Positions 35,201-42,894 of a stretch of 64,000 nucleotides of DNA are shown one piece after another. The notes beneath the pieces are model-generated. The model made no database searches and was not told the DNA's origin. It saw nothing but the letters and a program-made list of their open reading frames with translations. The DNA is from an uncultured Pelagimonas sp. (GTDB lineage: Bacteria > Pseudomonadota > Alphaproteobacteria > Rhodobacterales > Rhodobacteraceae), in the NCBI GenBank assembly GCA_947497905.1, contig CANMIH010000004.1, positions 1-64,000 on the forward strand, given 5' to 3'. Within the stretch, counting starts at the first letter, position 1; each line of letters begins with the position of its first letter. Both the position numbers and the translations under genes were made by a program.

Positions 35201-36918
35201 CAGATATTGATGCTGGCGACAGTCATACGGTGGCTCTGGCGACGGCTGGCACGCAGGGCGGTGTGAGCTTAAATTCCAATGGCAGCGTAACTTATGTCAC
35301 GGGGGCAGAGTTTGCGGCACTGGCCTTAGGGGAAGAGGCGCAGGACAGCTTTGGATTTGTTGTCGATGATGGCGAAGGAGGGAGTGATACAGGATCTGTG
35401 ACGGTCACTCTGGTTGGTCTCAACGATGCGCCGACCCTCGCAGGTCAGAATCTGGCGGCAGATGAAGATGGCGACGTTGTAACGCTCGACCTTGCCGGGC
35501 TGGGAGCTGACGTTGATAGCGATGATGATGGCAATAGCCTAACCTACACCATCAGCGGACATCCCGGTGAAGGATCAGCTTCGCTTTCAGGGACTACGCT
35601 TAGTTTTGATCCTGGTGCAGATTTTCAAGATCTCGCTGCGGGCGAAACCCGTACCGTTGTGGTCCAAATCACCGCAACGGATCGTCATGGCGCGAGCGCG
35701 GTCGCAGATGTGACCGTGACTGTGGCAGGAAAAGATGAACCAAGTGCCGGTGTGAACACCCAAGCTCTTGTTGTTGGTCTGACCGTGCCAAACATAACCA
35801 TGGTGATTACAGATTTCACCGATACGGACGGTGATGGGGTCCCAGACATGCCCTTTACACCGGCTCAGTCAGTTGGGCTGCCGGATGTGAATGGGTTTTC
35901 GGATTACCGATCGGCCTATGGCGATCTGGATGGGGATGGCGATATCGATCTGGTCATCGCCCAGGGTGACCGCGTGTCGACCTACTTCAACAACGGAGAT
36001 GGCGATGGCGACGGTGTCCCGGAGTTTCAGCAAGTGGTGCTGAGCAATGCTCAGATCAACTATGGTGTGCATGATGTAGCGGTTGGTGATTTCGACGGCA
36101 ATGGCATCGATGATGTGGTGTTGTCTGGATACAACGGGCCGACGCTCGTCTTTATGGGGCAGGGCGATACCGATGGCAGCGGTGCGGTTGAAATGGCGGA
36201 ATATGGCACGCCGGTGAGTGTCGCCAATGCCGCGGGCCAGAACTATGGCACCACAGTCGCTGATCTGAATGGGGACGGACATCAGGACATCGTTCAGGCC
36301 AACTATACTGCGGGCCCTATTGAGATCTTGTACGGAGATGGCAGTGGGGGCTTTACCCAGCGCCTGTTCACCGATCCAGGGGGTGAAAATACACTGGATG
36401 TCGCGGTTGGCGATCTGAATGGCGATGGTCGGGCCGACATGGTGGCCGCGCGTTCAAATGGTCAGGATGATATTCTCTACCTGAACCAAGGGGACACGGA
36501 TGGGGATGGTCAGGATGATTTTGCCCGCTCGGTGTTCCACAGCGGTGGTGATAATATGGAGGTCGAGTTCGCTGATCTGGATGGGGATGGCGATCTGGAT
36601 GTGATCATGGCCGAGTATTCCAATGCAGGCACTGCGATCTTCATGAACGATGGCGATGGTGGCTTGTCTAAGTTGGACCTGCCAAGCGGGGGAGATCCCT
36701 ATGGCGCCGCGACCGGGATTGCTGTTGGCGATATCGATGGGGATGGCGATTACGACATTGTGGCTTCTCACTGGTACAATGGCACGGGCCATACGGTCCT
36801 GTTGAATTCTGGGGGCAGTGATATGGGGCTTGCGCTGACGCGCGCCACCTTGGACAGCACATCCCAGTCCTGGGATGTCGAATTCATCAACATAACCGAT
36901 GAGCTAATTTTTGTCTGA
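32260..36918 (+). CDS. Giant RTX / cadherin-like / FG-GAP surface or secreted protein
   Basis: The product is 1552 residues. ATG 32260 (MAKFFNFWTKGEGLFG) has GGGTGG upstream; a GTG at 32245 is the alternative. Residues about 30-260 are tandem RTX-type repeats (GGSGNDRI, GGDGHDWIRSG). Residues about 360-1160 contain roughly eight cadherin-like/VCBS repeats ending in the signature (T)GTNDAP. Residues about 1185-1530 are FG-GAP/VCBS-type calcium loops (DLDGDGDIDLVIA, DFDGNGIDDVVL, DLNGDGRADMVAA). There is no N-terminal signal peptide and the end is ITDELIFV, which fits type I secretion. It is probably a calcium-dependent adhesin. No catalytic domain is seen. Confidence 0.88.
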   Translation: MAKFFNFWTKGEGLFGRKTVHIADDPEGEIITGGDGKDIVFASDGAHLIDTGGGHDRVYAGDGDSTISTGAGNDRVYAGDGAFDIDGGSGHDRISVGFGNATIAGGSGNDRIFAAGGDNHIDGGTGNDRIRTGYGNDTIFGGSGNDRIRSFGGDNVIDGGAGHDRIRTGDGDDLISGGDGHDWIRSGWGSDTIDGGAGDDFIGAGKGDDVVDGGDGHDVIRTGRGADMVAGGSGDDWLRTGRDNDTASGGAGSDWIELRLGDDVGVYVLADNIGSWDYYSGGRGQDTLRLEFTQSEWQSADIQADIAGFLDFLEGAGGRGWWRTDYSFQSFDLVVSSFEALEILVDGSAVTPGDNAVTAVDDAAGLSEGGQVTGNVLDNDQVPDQLDQVALVSGVSRGVLTLDAQGTYSFAANGDFDDLAEGEITTESFIYQVRDLDGDVATASVTITITGTNDAPTLAAGAAQAAEDGAAVEVDLTALGNDTDSDDSGTSLSYSLAAPLAEGGVIIENGVLRFEPGADFQDLAVGQSRDVLVQITATDAHGSQASNTVTITVVGTNDAPVMVPVTTTATENGAAIVVDLAQSSDDVDDGEDGTTLNYAIVAAPDEGIATLTGHTLNFDPGTDFQDLALGESRDVVISVSGTDAQGATVQSHVTVTVVGANDAPELSAYVGSAVEDGVGQTIDLSTLASDADTTDEAALTYSIASAPSEGEVALSGSQLSFDPSDGFQDLGVGESRTVTIDVTVRDAQGAEATNTISFVVDGVNDGPVAENDTISGDEDTVITGNVLINDSDIEGDSLTATAATLTTDQGGTVVLQADGSFDYTPPANFAGNDGFDYEISDGDATSQGHVTLTVHELNDAPVVAPANAAAHEDGAVLSGTLAGLATDVDSTNLSFALVTPVAGLSLSADGSYQLDASNPAYQDLSAGELRVIEATFAVSDQEGGVTQAQFTLTITGTNDAPVAQDMVVTTSGPVTFVPGYTDIDAGDSHTVALATAGTQGGVSLNSNGSVTYVTGAEFAALALGEEAQDSFGFVVDDGEGGSDTGSVTVTLVGLNDAPTLAGQNLAADEDGDVVTLDLAGLGADVDSDDDGNSLTYTISGHPGEGSASLSGTTLSFDPGADFQDLAAGETRTVVVQITATDRHGASAVADVTVTVAGKDEPSAGVNTQALVVGLTVPNITMVITDFTDTDGDGVPDMPFTPAQSVGLPDVNGFSDYRSAYGDLDGDGDIDLVIAQGDRVSTYFNNGDGDGDGVPEFQQVVLSNAQINYGVHDVAVGDFDGNGIDDVVLSGYNGPTLVFMGQGDTDGSGAVEMAEYGTPVSVANAAGQNYGTTVADLNGDGHQDIVQANYTAGPIEILYGDGSGGFTQRLFTDPGGENTLDVAVGDLNGDGRADMVAARSNGQDDILYLNQGDTDGDGQDDFARSVFHSGGDNMEVEFADLDGDGDLDVIMAEYSNAGTAIFMNDGDGGLSKLDLPSGGDPYGAATGIAVGDIDGDGDYDIVASHWYNGTGHTVLLNSGGSDMGLALTRATLDSTSQSWDVEFINITDELIFV

Positions 36919-36928
36919 TCACAAAAGA

Positions 36929-36954
36929 AACAGGGCGCCTGATCGCGCCCTGTT
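36929..36954. terminator. Bidirectional hairpin terminator
   Basis: AACAGGGCGC and GCGCCCTGTT form a perfect 10-bp stem with a 6-base loop, between the RTX stop (36918) and the convergent ctlX stop (36968). An A-rich stretch lies on the left side, giving a T-rich tail for leftward transcripts. Confidence 0.8.
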
Positions 36955-36967
36955 GAAGCCGCTGCAA

Positions 36968-37888
36968 TTACCTGCGGGCCAGATGTATGCCCGCGATGGT
37001 GCAGCGAACAGAGCCCCCGGCCATTTCGATGGTGTCAATCGACAAGGGCACCAGTTCCGCATGGGTCTCAATACGTGCCCGTTGCTCTGGCGTTAGGATG
37101 TCAAATGCTGTCTGCGAGAGAGCGAGCAAAGGGCCGTTTTTTCCGGTCAGCTCGATTGCATTTCCGGCAAACCCGGCAATTTGCGCCTCACTCAATTCAA
37201 TCACGTCACGCCCCGCGGCGCGCAACCGATCTAGGACTTCAGCACGCCGTTCAGGATTGGTGATCAATCCTGTGCCAATCAGAGCAAACCCCGTTCCGAT
37301 GCACATCAGGACATTCGTGTGATAAATCGGTGTTCCGGACTGGTCTGCAGCTGCAAAGACCATCGGTTCATAGTTGAAGTGCGTGCAGAACCGTTCCAGC
37401 GCTATAGGGTTGGTGCGGTCACTTTCGGCCGCATAGGCCACGCGGTCGATGTGATCGAGCACCATGGCACCAGTGCCTTCGAGGAACAAACCATCGGGCT
37501 CGAGCCCGGAATAGTCGATGATATCCTGAACGCGGTATTCAGCCTTGAGGAGCTCAAGCACATCCTGTCGCCGTTCCAGACGCCGGTTTTGCGCCTTCAT
37601 TGGATACAGGGCGACATGCCCGCCTGCGTGTGTGGAAAACCAATTGTTGGGGAACACACAATCGGGCGTTCTTGGATCTTCTCCCTCAAACACATGCACC
37701 CGAATGCCCAGATCTTTTAGGGTTTGGGCGGCACGGGTATGTTCCTCAAACGCGGCTGTGGTGTGATCCGCGCCAGTTTGCACTTCGGCCTGAAACGCAT
37801 TGTCTGCGGCGGTCTCGGTGTTGACGGTAAAGTGGTGCGGGCGCACCATCACCACGGCGCTGGGCGCCTGCAGGGTTCCTCGGATCAT
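36968..37888 (-). CDS. ctlX: Citrulline hydrolase CtlX (guanidino-group modifying family)
   Basis: The 306-residue protein has the pentein fold signatures: VFPNNWFSTH (substrate-binding N and H), IYHTNVLMCIGTG (catalytic histidine) and a C-terminal GGSVRCTIAGIHL carrying the probable nucleophilic cysteine. This is the CtlX type, which hydrolyses citrulline to ornithine. The ATGA coupling with ornithine cyclodeaminase supports this: citrulline to ornithine to proline. Arginine deiminase-like activity is the alternative. Confidence 0.88.
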   Translation of the reverse strand: MIRGTLQAPSAVVMVRPHHFTVNTETAADNAFQAEVQTGADHTTAAFEEHTRAAQTLKDLGIRVHVFEGEDPRTPDCVFPNNWFSTHAGGHVALYPMKAQNRRLERRQDVLELLKAEYRVQDIIDYSGLEPDGLFLEGTGAMVLDHIDRVAYAAESDRTNPIALERFCTHFNYEPMVFAAADQSGTPIYHTNVLMCIGTGFALIGTGLITNPERRAEVLDRLRAAGRDVIELSEAQIAGFAGNAIELTGKNGPLLALSQTAFDILTPEQRARIETHAELVPLSIDTIEMAGGSVRCTIAGIHLARR

Positions 37889-38955
37889 GTCGCGGCCTCG
37901 GAAGCAGGGGTCGCGCGCAATACCATTCCAAACAGATCGCGAGGATCATCGGGGTCGGCCAGCATATCAAGATCCTGGTAAAGGCCAGTCCCCTCCAGCT
38001 GATCCCGGATGTAGCGCAGGGCCGAGAAATCTTCTGTGGCAAAACCGACACCGTCAAACAAGGTGATCTGGCGGTCGTCACGACGTCCTTCCGCCTGCCC
38101 CGAGATAACCTGCCACATTTCGGTGACTGCGAAATCTTCGGGCATGTTCTGAATTTCGCCCTCGATGCGGGTTTGTGGGGGATATTCAACAAAGACATCT
38201 GCGCGGTGCAGGATTGCAGGGGCCAGTTCGGTTTTTCCGGGGCAATCTCCGCCAATCGCGTTCAGGTGAACCCCGGCCCCCACCATATTGTCATTCAGGA
38301 CGGTGGCGTTCTGTTTGTCTGCGGTGCAGGTGGTGATGATATGCGCGCCTTGAACGGCTTCTTCTGCGGTTTTGCAGGGAACCAATGTCATACCAAGACC
38401 GGCCAGATTGCGGGTCAGTTTTTCGGTGGCTTTGGGATCTGTATCAAAGAGGCGCAGGGTGTCGATGCCACATAGCACCTTCATAGCCAGAGCCTGAAAC
38501 TCGGACTGCGCGCCGTTGCCGATCATGGCCATGGTTGTGGCACCTTTGGGCGCAAGGTATTTGGCCACAACAGCCGAAGTTGCGGCGGTGCGCAAAGCGG
38601 TCAGGAGGGTCATTTCCGTCAGCAGAACTGGATACCCGGTATAGACATCCGCCAGCAGGCCAAAAGCAGTGACAGTTTGCAGGCCTTCCTTGGTGTTTTT
38701 TGGGTGTCCGTTGACGTATTTGAAACCGTAGGTCTCACCGTCCGAAGTTGGCATCAGTTCGATCACACCCTCTTTTGAGTGCGCGGCGACGCGAGGTGTC
38801 TTATCAAACAGTTCCCAGCGACGAAAATCCTCTTCGATATAGGAGGCGATCCCTGCCAGCATAGCCTCAATGCCTATGCTGTGAACCAGTTTCATCATGT
38901 TGTCGACACTGACAAAGGGAACATAAGCACGATCAGAGGCCAAAGGAGCAGTCAT
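37885..38955 (-). CDS. Ornithine cyclodeaminase
   Basis: From ATG 38955 (CAGGAATTCTC upstream) the product is 356 residues. It shows the substrate-binding KYVNGHPKNT, the Rossmann loop MIGNGAQSEFQA and IGGDCPGKTEL, typical of ornithine cyclodeaminases of the mu-crystallin superfamily. The reaction converts ornithine to proline and ammonia with bound NAD. A longer frame upstream has no better start. Divergent from an Lrp-type regulator. Confidence 0.92.
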   Translation of the reverse strand: MTAPLASDRAYVPFVSVDNMMKLVHSIGIEAMLAGIASYIEEDFRRWELFDKTPRVAAHSKEGVIELMPTSDGETYGFKYVNGHPKNTKEGLQTVTAFGLLADVYTGYPVLLTEMTLLTALRTAATSAVVAKYLAPKGATTMAMIGNGAQSEFQALAMKVLCGIDTLRLFDTDPKATEKLTRNLAGLGMTLVPCKTAEEAVQGAHIITTCTADKQNATVLNDNMVGAGVHLNAIGGDCPGKTELAPAILHRADVFVEYPPQTRIEGEIQNMPEDFAVTEMWQVISGQAEGRRDDRQITLFDGVGFATEDFSALRYIRDQLEGTGLYQDLDMLADPDDPRDLFGMVLRATPASEAAT

Positions 38956-39090
38956 GAGAATTCCTGAGTAACTGGAAGATGTTGTGCCAAGCATCCCTTA
39001 GGCAGAATGTAGTGTGAACGTAAGAATTGTATGTCTTTTTGCGCCCGTTTGTGCAATTTGCTAGGGTGAATTGATAAAAGTGTGAATCTC

Positions 39091-39537
39091 ATGCCTGACC
39101 GTCACGGTGCCAAACATATCTTTGACGACCATGATCGCCTCTTGATCAGTCTGCTGCGCAAAGACGGCCGGGCGCCGGTCTCTAAGCTGGCGCAGATCAT
39201 GGGTGTGTCGCGCGGAACGGTCCAGAACCGGCTTGACCGTCTATTGGAAACTGGCGCGCTGCTCGGCTTCACCGCCCGCGTGCGCGAAGACTATGAGGCA
39301 GATCAGATCCGGGCGGTGATGATGATCGAGGTGATGGGCCGTAATACATCTCAGGTGATCCGCAAACTGAGAGGCCTGTCTGAGTTGACCGCGATGCATA
39401 CGACCAGCGGCAAATGGGACCTTGTTGTAGAAATTGTGGTGGCCAACCTTCAGGATTTCGATCGCGTATTGCGAGAGGTCAGATTGATCGATGGCGTGAT
39501 GAACAGCGAAACAAGCATCTTATTGTCGTCGATTTGA
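39091..39537 (+). CDS. Lrp/AsnC-family regulator
   Basis: The 148-residue protein (ATG 39091; GTG 39082 is an alternative) has an N-terminal winged helix (DHDRLLISLLRKDGRAPVSK, MGVSRGTVQNRLDRL) and a C-terminal RAM ligand domain (VMMIEVMGRNTSQVIRKL, HTTSGKWDLVVEI). It lies divergently 135 bp from ocd, the usual place for a local regulator. It probably responds to ornithine, citrulline or a related amino acid. Confidence 0.9.
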   Translation: MPDRHGAKHIFDDHDRLLISLLRKDGRAPVSKLAQIMGVSRGTVQNRLDRLLETGALLGFTARVREDYEADQIRAVMMIEVMGRNTSQVIRKLRGLSELTAMHTTSGKWDLVVEIVVANLQDFDRVLREVRLIDGVMNSETSILLSSI

Positions 39538-39650
39538 TACGGCGGGTTGGTAGGTCTTTTTTAGATCTAAGGCGGCGATAGCCAAAACTGTAACCTGACT
39601 TTTTACCTCAACTATTGCGCGCCCGGGCAAGCTGTGTCAGAAGAAGGGCG

Positions 39651-39724
39651 TTCGGTCTAGCCAATGTCTCCCAATATCCAGCCAATCGAACACGATACTG
39701 GATATTTATTCGGAGACCGAATTC
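39651..39724 (+). promoter_or_regulatory. Nested inverted-repeat leader covering the ribosome binding site of the heme operon
   Basis: An inner stem pairs AATATCCAG (39673-39681) with CTGGATATT (39698-39706). An outer pair joins TTCGGTCT (39651-39658) with AGACCGAA (39714-39721). A competing pairing joins GTCTCC (39666-39671) with GGAGAC (39712-39717), which contains the GGAG ribosome binding site for ATG 39725. Two exclusive pairings of the ribosome site are the sign of a switchable leader. It could instead be DNA dyads bound by a repressor. Confidence 0.5.
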
Positions 39725-40147
39725 ATGACCCCTCTTCGCGCGGCATTGCTAGGTGCCTTTCTGACCCCGCTTGCAGCTTTTGCTGAGACGTCTTTGGATG
39801 GTCAACTTTCGATCGAGTTGAATGCCACGCAGGCCGTTGAAAACAGCTGTAAGCTCAGCTTCCTTGTGGTCAACGGCCACGATGCTGCGGTGGATAAGGC
39901 CGTTTATGAAGCGGTGCTGTTCGACACAGAGGGGCAGGTCAACCGGTTGATGCTGTTTGATTTCGGGAAGCTGCCAGCCAAGCGCCCTCGGGTGCGCCAA
40001 TTTGTGGTGCCCCAGCTTGCATGTGATGGATTGGGACAGGTGTTGGTCAATGGTGTCACCCAATGTACCGGAGAGAGCCTGCCCGAAGGGGCCTGCCTGG
40101 ATAAACTCAAGCTTGGCACCCGCACAGACGTTGAGGTGCTGGGATGA
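39725..40147 (+). CDS. Exported protein of unknown function heading the TonB/ExbBD operon
   Basis: The 140-residue protein has a signal peptide (MTPLRAALLGAFLTPLAAFA) and a mature part with four cysteines (SCKLSF, LACDG, TQCTG, GACLD), probably two disulfides. It has no membrane segment. It overlaps exbB by ATGA. Similar small proteins precede exbB in other Rhodobacteraceae TonB loci as far as I recall, but no function is known to me. It should reside in the periplasm. Confidence 0.75.
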   Translation: MTPLRAALLGAFLTPLAAFAETSLDGQLSIELNATQAVENSCKLSFLVVNGHDAAVDKAVYEAVLFDTEGQVNRLMLFDFGKLPAKRPRVRQFVVPQLACDGLGQVLVNGVTQCTGESLPEGACLDKLKLGTRTDVEVLG

Positions 40148-40800
40148 TCCAGGTGTTGGAAACCGCCCTGCTTGATATCTATGATATTGGCGGTCCGGTT
40201 GTAGTGCTTATGTTGGCCGTTTCCGTCCTGACGCTGGCTGTTGTACTGTACAAGTTCTGGCAGTTCTCAGCCGCTGGCGTTGGACGTCATAAGGCGTTGG
40301 CGCGGGCTGTGACGGCGTGGGATGCTGGCGATATTGCGCTCGCGAAACGCGAGCTTCAGACCTCGCGAAGCTATCTGGCCCCGGTCGTCAGCATGGCATT
40401 TTCCCGGAAATTTGACCGCAATCGTTTGGAAACCGAGGCTGAGACACGGTTTGCGAAGCTGGAAGGTGGTCTGCGTGTGCTTGATAGTGTGGCGCAGCTG
40501 TCACCGCTATTGGGCCTGTTCGGAACGGTTCTCGGGATGATTTCTGCATTCCAGGCGTTGCAGGAGGCTGGGTCGCAGGTAGATCCCTCGATTTTAGCTG
40601 GCGGGATCTGGGTCGCCCTGTTGACCACTGCCGTGGGCCTTGTCATCGCCATGCCTACATCCATTGTGCTGAGCTGGTTTGAATCGCGCCTTGATCGCGA
40701 TCGCGTACTGGCTGGTCAGGCGATCGCGACTATTCGCAGCCCGGGTGTTGTTGAACCTGCAGTTGTTTCTGAGACACGGACCGCCCTGGCACATGCGTAA
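40144..40800 (+). CDS. exbB: ExbB / TolQ / MotA-family proton channel subunit
   Basis: The 218-residue protein has three transmembrane helices: GPVVVLMLAVSVLTLAVVLY, then LLGLFGTVLGMISAFQAL and GIWVALLTTAVGLVIAMPTSI. A cytoplasmic loop lies between helices 1 and 2. The TTAVGLVIAMP segment is characteristic. It forms the proton channel that energises TonB. It overlaps the following exbD gene by 8 bp. Confidence 0.92.
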   Translation: MIQVLETALLDIYDIGGPVVVLMLAVSVLTLAVVLYKFWQFSAAGVGRHKALARAVTAWDAGDIALAKRELQTSRSYLAPVVSMAFSRKFDRNRLETEAETRFAKLEGGLRVLDSVAQLSPLLGLFGTVLGMISAFQALQEAGSQVDPSILAGGIWVALLTTAVGLVIAMPTSIVLSWFESRLDRDRVLAGQAIATIRSPGVVEPAVVSETRTALAHA

Positions 40801-41176
40801 ACGCACCTTACGGAAGCGGCTTTCGATGACGTCACTCATTGATGTCATCTTCCTTCTGCTGCTGTTTTTCATGCTGACTTCAACCTTTACCCGGTTTGCC
40901 GAAGTGGAATTGACGGCCGCAGGGCAGGGCGGGACATCTGTGTCTGATAAGCCGCCGGTGTTTCTGCAGTTGGCAGAGGATCGGATCGGTGTGAATGGCC
41001 AGCCAGTTGAGCTTGCGGCGCTCGCACAGGTTCTTCAGCAACAAAAAGGTGACGCGCCCAAGGTCTCGGTACTGGTTTCACTCAAGCCAGATGTCACAGC
41101 TCAGAGGCTAACCGATCTGCTTGTAACATTGCGCACTGTGACAGGTGTGTCGGCTACTGTTTTGGGGGCGTCATGA
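40793..41176 (+). CDS. exbD: ExbD / TolR-family protein (first copy)
   Basis: From ATG 40793 the product is 127 residues: a short cytoplasmic tail (MRKRTLRKRLSMTSLID), one transmembrane helix with the essential aspartate in LIDVIFLLLLFFML, and a periplasmic domain. I chose this start over one 114 bases upstream inside exbB because ExbD proteins begin close to the helix. It overlaps the second exbD by ATGA. Confidence 0.9.
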   Translation: MRKRTLRKRLSMTSLIDVIFLLLLFFMLTSTFTRFAEVELTAAGQGGTSVSDKPPVFLQLAEDRIGVNGQPVELAALAQVLQQQKGDAPKVSVLVSLKPDVTAQRLTDLLVTLRTVTGVSATVLGAS

Positions 41177-41556
41177 TCCGCAAACGCCGTAAATCTGAGC
41201 GCGAACCCACAATCGCTCTGATCAACATCGTCTTTTTGATGTTGGTATTTTTCCTCGTGGCAGGCACCGTTGCCCAGCCGCTGGATTCCTCTCTAAAGCT
41301 TGTGAACACTGCGGATCTTGAAGGGAATGCTCCAGCCAATGCTCTGGTTGTTTTGCCCGATGGTTCGATAACCGCATTGGGCAAGCCCGTCGCAGATGCG
41401 ACTGAGGCTTTAGAGGCCCTGGAATATGAAGATGGCATATTCCGCATTGTGCCGGACCGGGCCCTCTTGGCGAAAGATCTGGTCAGGCTCGGGGCCGAGC
41501 TTCGCGCGGCGGGTGCTGAAAAAGTGGTGATCGTGACAGAGAGGGCATTGCAATGA
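41173..41556 (+). CDS. ExbD / TolR-family protein (second copy)
   Basis: The 127-residue protein has a short basic N-terminus (MIRKRRKSEREPT), a transmembrane helix (IALINIVFLMLVFFLVAG) and a periplasmic domain. The usual aspartate is replaced by asparagine (INIVFL rather than IDVIFL). If that position is the proton-carrying residue, this copy cannot relay protons alone and may pair with the first ExbD. It is coupled by ATGA to tonB. Confidence 0.85.
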   Translation: MIRKRRKSEREPTIALINIVFLMLVFFLVAGTVAQPLDSSLKLVNTADLEGNAPANALVVLPDGSITALGKPVADATEALEALEYEDGIFRIVPDRALLAKDLVRLGAELRAAGAEKVVIVTERALQ

Positions 41557-42752
41557 TAGCGTCATCGCGGGTCTGGAAGCTTGGGGCTCTGGTTGTCGCG
41601 CTTGGGGCCCATGCTGCTGTGGCCGTTGTGGCGCCATCTGCTCCTGAAACACAAATCGAGGGCAGTTCTGGAAGCGCGGAAGCGCGGCTTGGGTCTAGCT
41701 TTGCGGATATGGTGCAAGGGACAGCGTCTGCTCTGGAAACAGAGGACCTTGCTGAACCGGTTGAGGCTGATACTGCGCAAACCCCGTCCGATGCCGAGCA
41801 CGCCGAAGACGCACCTGTTGAGCAGGTCGATCAGGCAGAGGCCGAACCAGTTGAAGAAGCTGAGCCCGAAACAGCGGTACAAGAGACCCCTGAACAGCCA
41901 ACCGCTGAAACGAAACCCGAACAGGCCGAGATCGCCAAGCTGGCCCCAGAAACCCCAACGACTGTCGCTACAGTGACTGCAGCGCCCATCGCAGCTGTTG
42001 CACCCACTCCTGTGATGCCAGAACCAAGCGTAGCCCCCCACGCTGTAGTTGTGGCGGCTTTGCCCGTGCTCCCCACTGTCGAAGCGGCGATGCCTGTTGT
42101 CCCATCTACAACTGAAACAGTGACAGAGAGCGCTGAACCCGCTCAGGCCGCTGACGCGCCCGAAACGGCTTTGACACCAGAAACCGTGCAACCTGTTCAA
42201 GCCGAACCAGAACAGGTGACCGCCGACGAACCTGTAACCGCAGCGGTTGCAACTTCTTTGCGCCCGAAAATGCGAACCCCTTCGTTTGAAGAGGCACACA
42301 AACCTGCGGCCAAACCCAAACCGGCCCCGCGACGTCAAGCCACCGCGCAGCCGAAACCAAAGAAGCCGAAACCCGCAACACCGGCACCGCGTGGCAATGC
42401 AGATCGTAGTGCCAGAGCAGGGCAGGCCACCGGGACAGAACGTGCGTCATCTGTGTCGAGTGGAACGGGAGGAAAAAGCAAATCGGCTGGCAATGCTGCG
42501 GCAAGCAACTACCCCGGAATTGTCATGCGGAAGATTTCACGTGTCCGTCGACCGCGCGGTGTCCGTGGAACTGCGACGGTGTCATTTCGCATTTCTTCGA
42601 GCGGTGGTTTGGCCGGCGCTTCGATTTCACGAAGTTCGGGATCGGCGAAGCTAGACAAGGCTGCATTACAAATCGTTCGTCGTGCTGCGCCGTTCCCCAA
42701 ACCGCCTGCCGGAGCGCGCCGAAGCTTTTCTGTCAAGATCAAGGGGAGATAG
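41553..42752 (+). CDS. tonB: TonB energy-transducing protein
   Basis: The 399-residue protein has an N-terminal membrane helix (VWKLGALVVALGAHAAVAVV). A very long Glu/Pro/Ala-rich linker follows (about residues 30-235, then a Lys/Pro-rich part 235-275). The C-terminal TonB domain reads GVRGTATVSFRISSSGGLAG through LDKAALQIVRRAAPFPKPP. The linker is much longer than in E. coli TonB (239 residues total), which may suit a wide periplasm or several partners. It delivers proton-motive energy to an outer-membrane receptor not encoded in the window. Confidence 0.9.
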   Translation: MIASSRVWKLGALVVALGAHAAVAVVAPSAPETQIEGSSGSAEARLGSSFADMVQGTASALETEDLAEPVEADTAQTPSDAEHAEDAPVEQVDQAEAEPVEEAEPETAVQETPEQPTAETKPEQAEIAKLAPETPTTVATVTAAPIAAVAPTPVMPEPSVAPHAVVVAALPVLPTVEAAMPVVPSTTETVTESAEPAQAADAPETALTPETVQPVQAEPEQVTADEPVTAAVATSLRPKMRTPSFEEAHKPAAKPKPAPRRQATAQPKPKKPKPATPAPRGNADRSARAGQATGTERASSVSSGTGGKSKSAGNAAASNYPGIVMRKISRVRRPRGVRGTATVSFRISSSGGLAGASISRSSGSAKLDKAALQIVRRAAPFPKPPAGARRSFSVKIKGR

Positions 42753-42832
42753 GCACTTTGCCTAGACCCGTAGGAAAACAAACCTTGCAGTTTGGATTTT
42801 AACCTACTAATTCAGTCGGGAAAGCCAGCCCT

Positions 42833-42859
42833 CACGCAGTTTCGTTTCCTTCCTGCGTG
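42833..42859 (+). promoter_or_regulatory. Short inverted repeat in the hmuS leader
   Basis: CACGCAG (42833-42839) and CTGCGTG (42853-42859) form a 7-bp stem with a 13-base loop, 36 bp before hmuS. It could be a transcript hairpin between tonB and hmuS, or a binding site. No clear T-run follows. Confidence 0.35.
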
Positions 42860-42894
42860 TTGCCAGCAGTTCCTTATCTTCGAAGAGGCACTGC

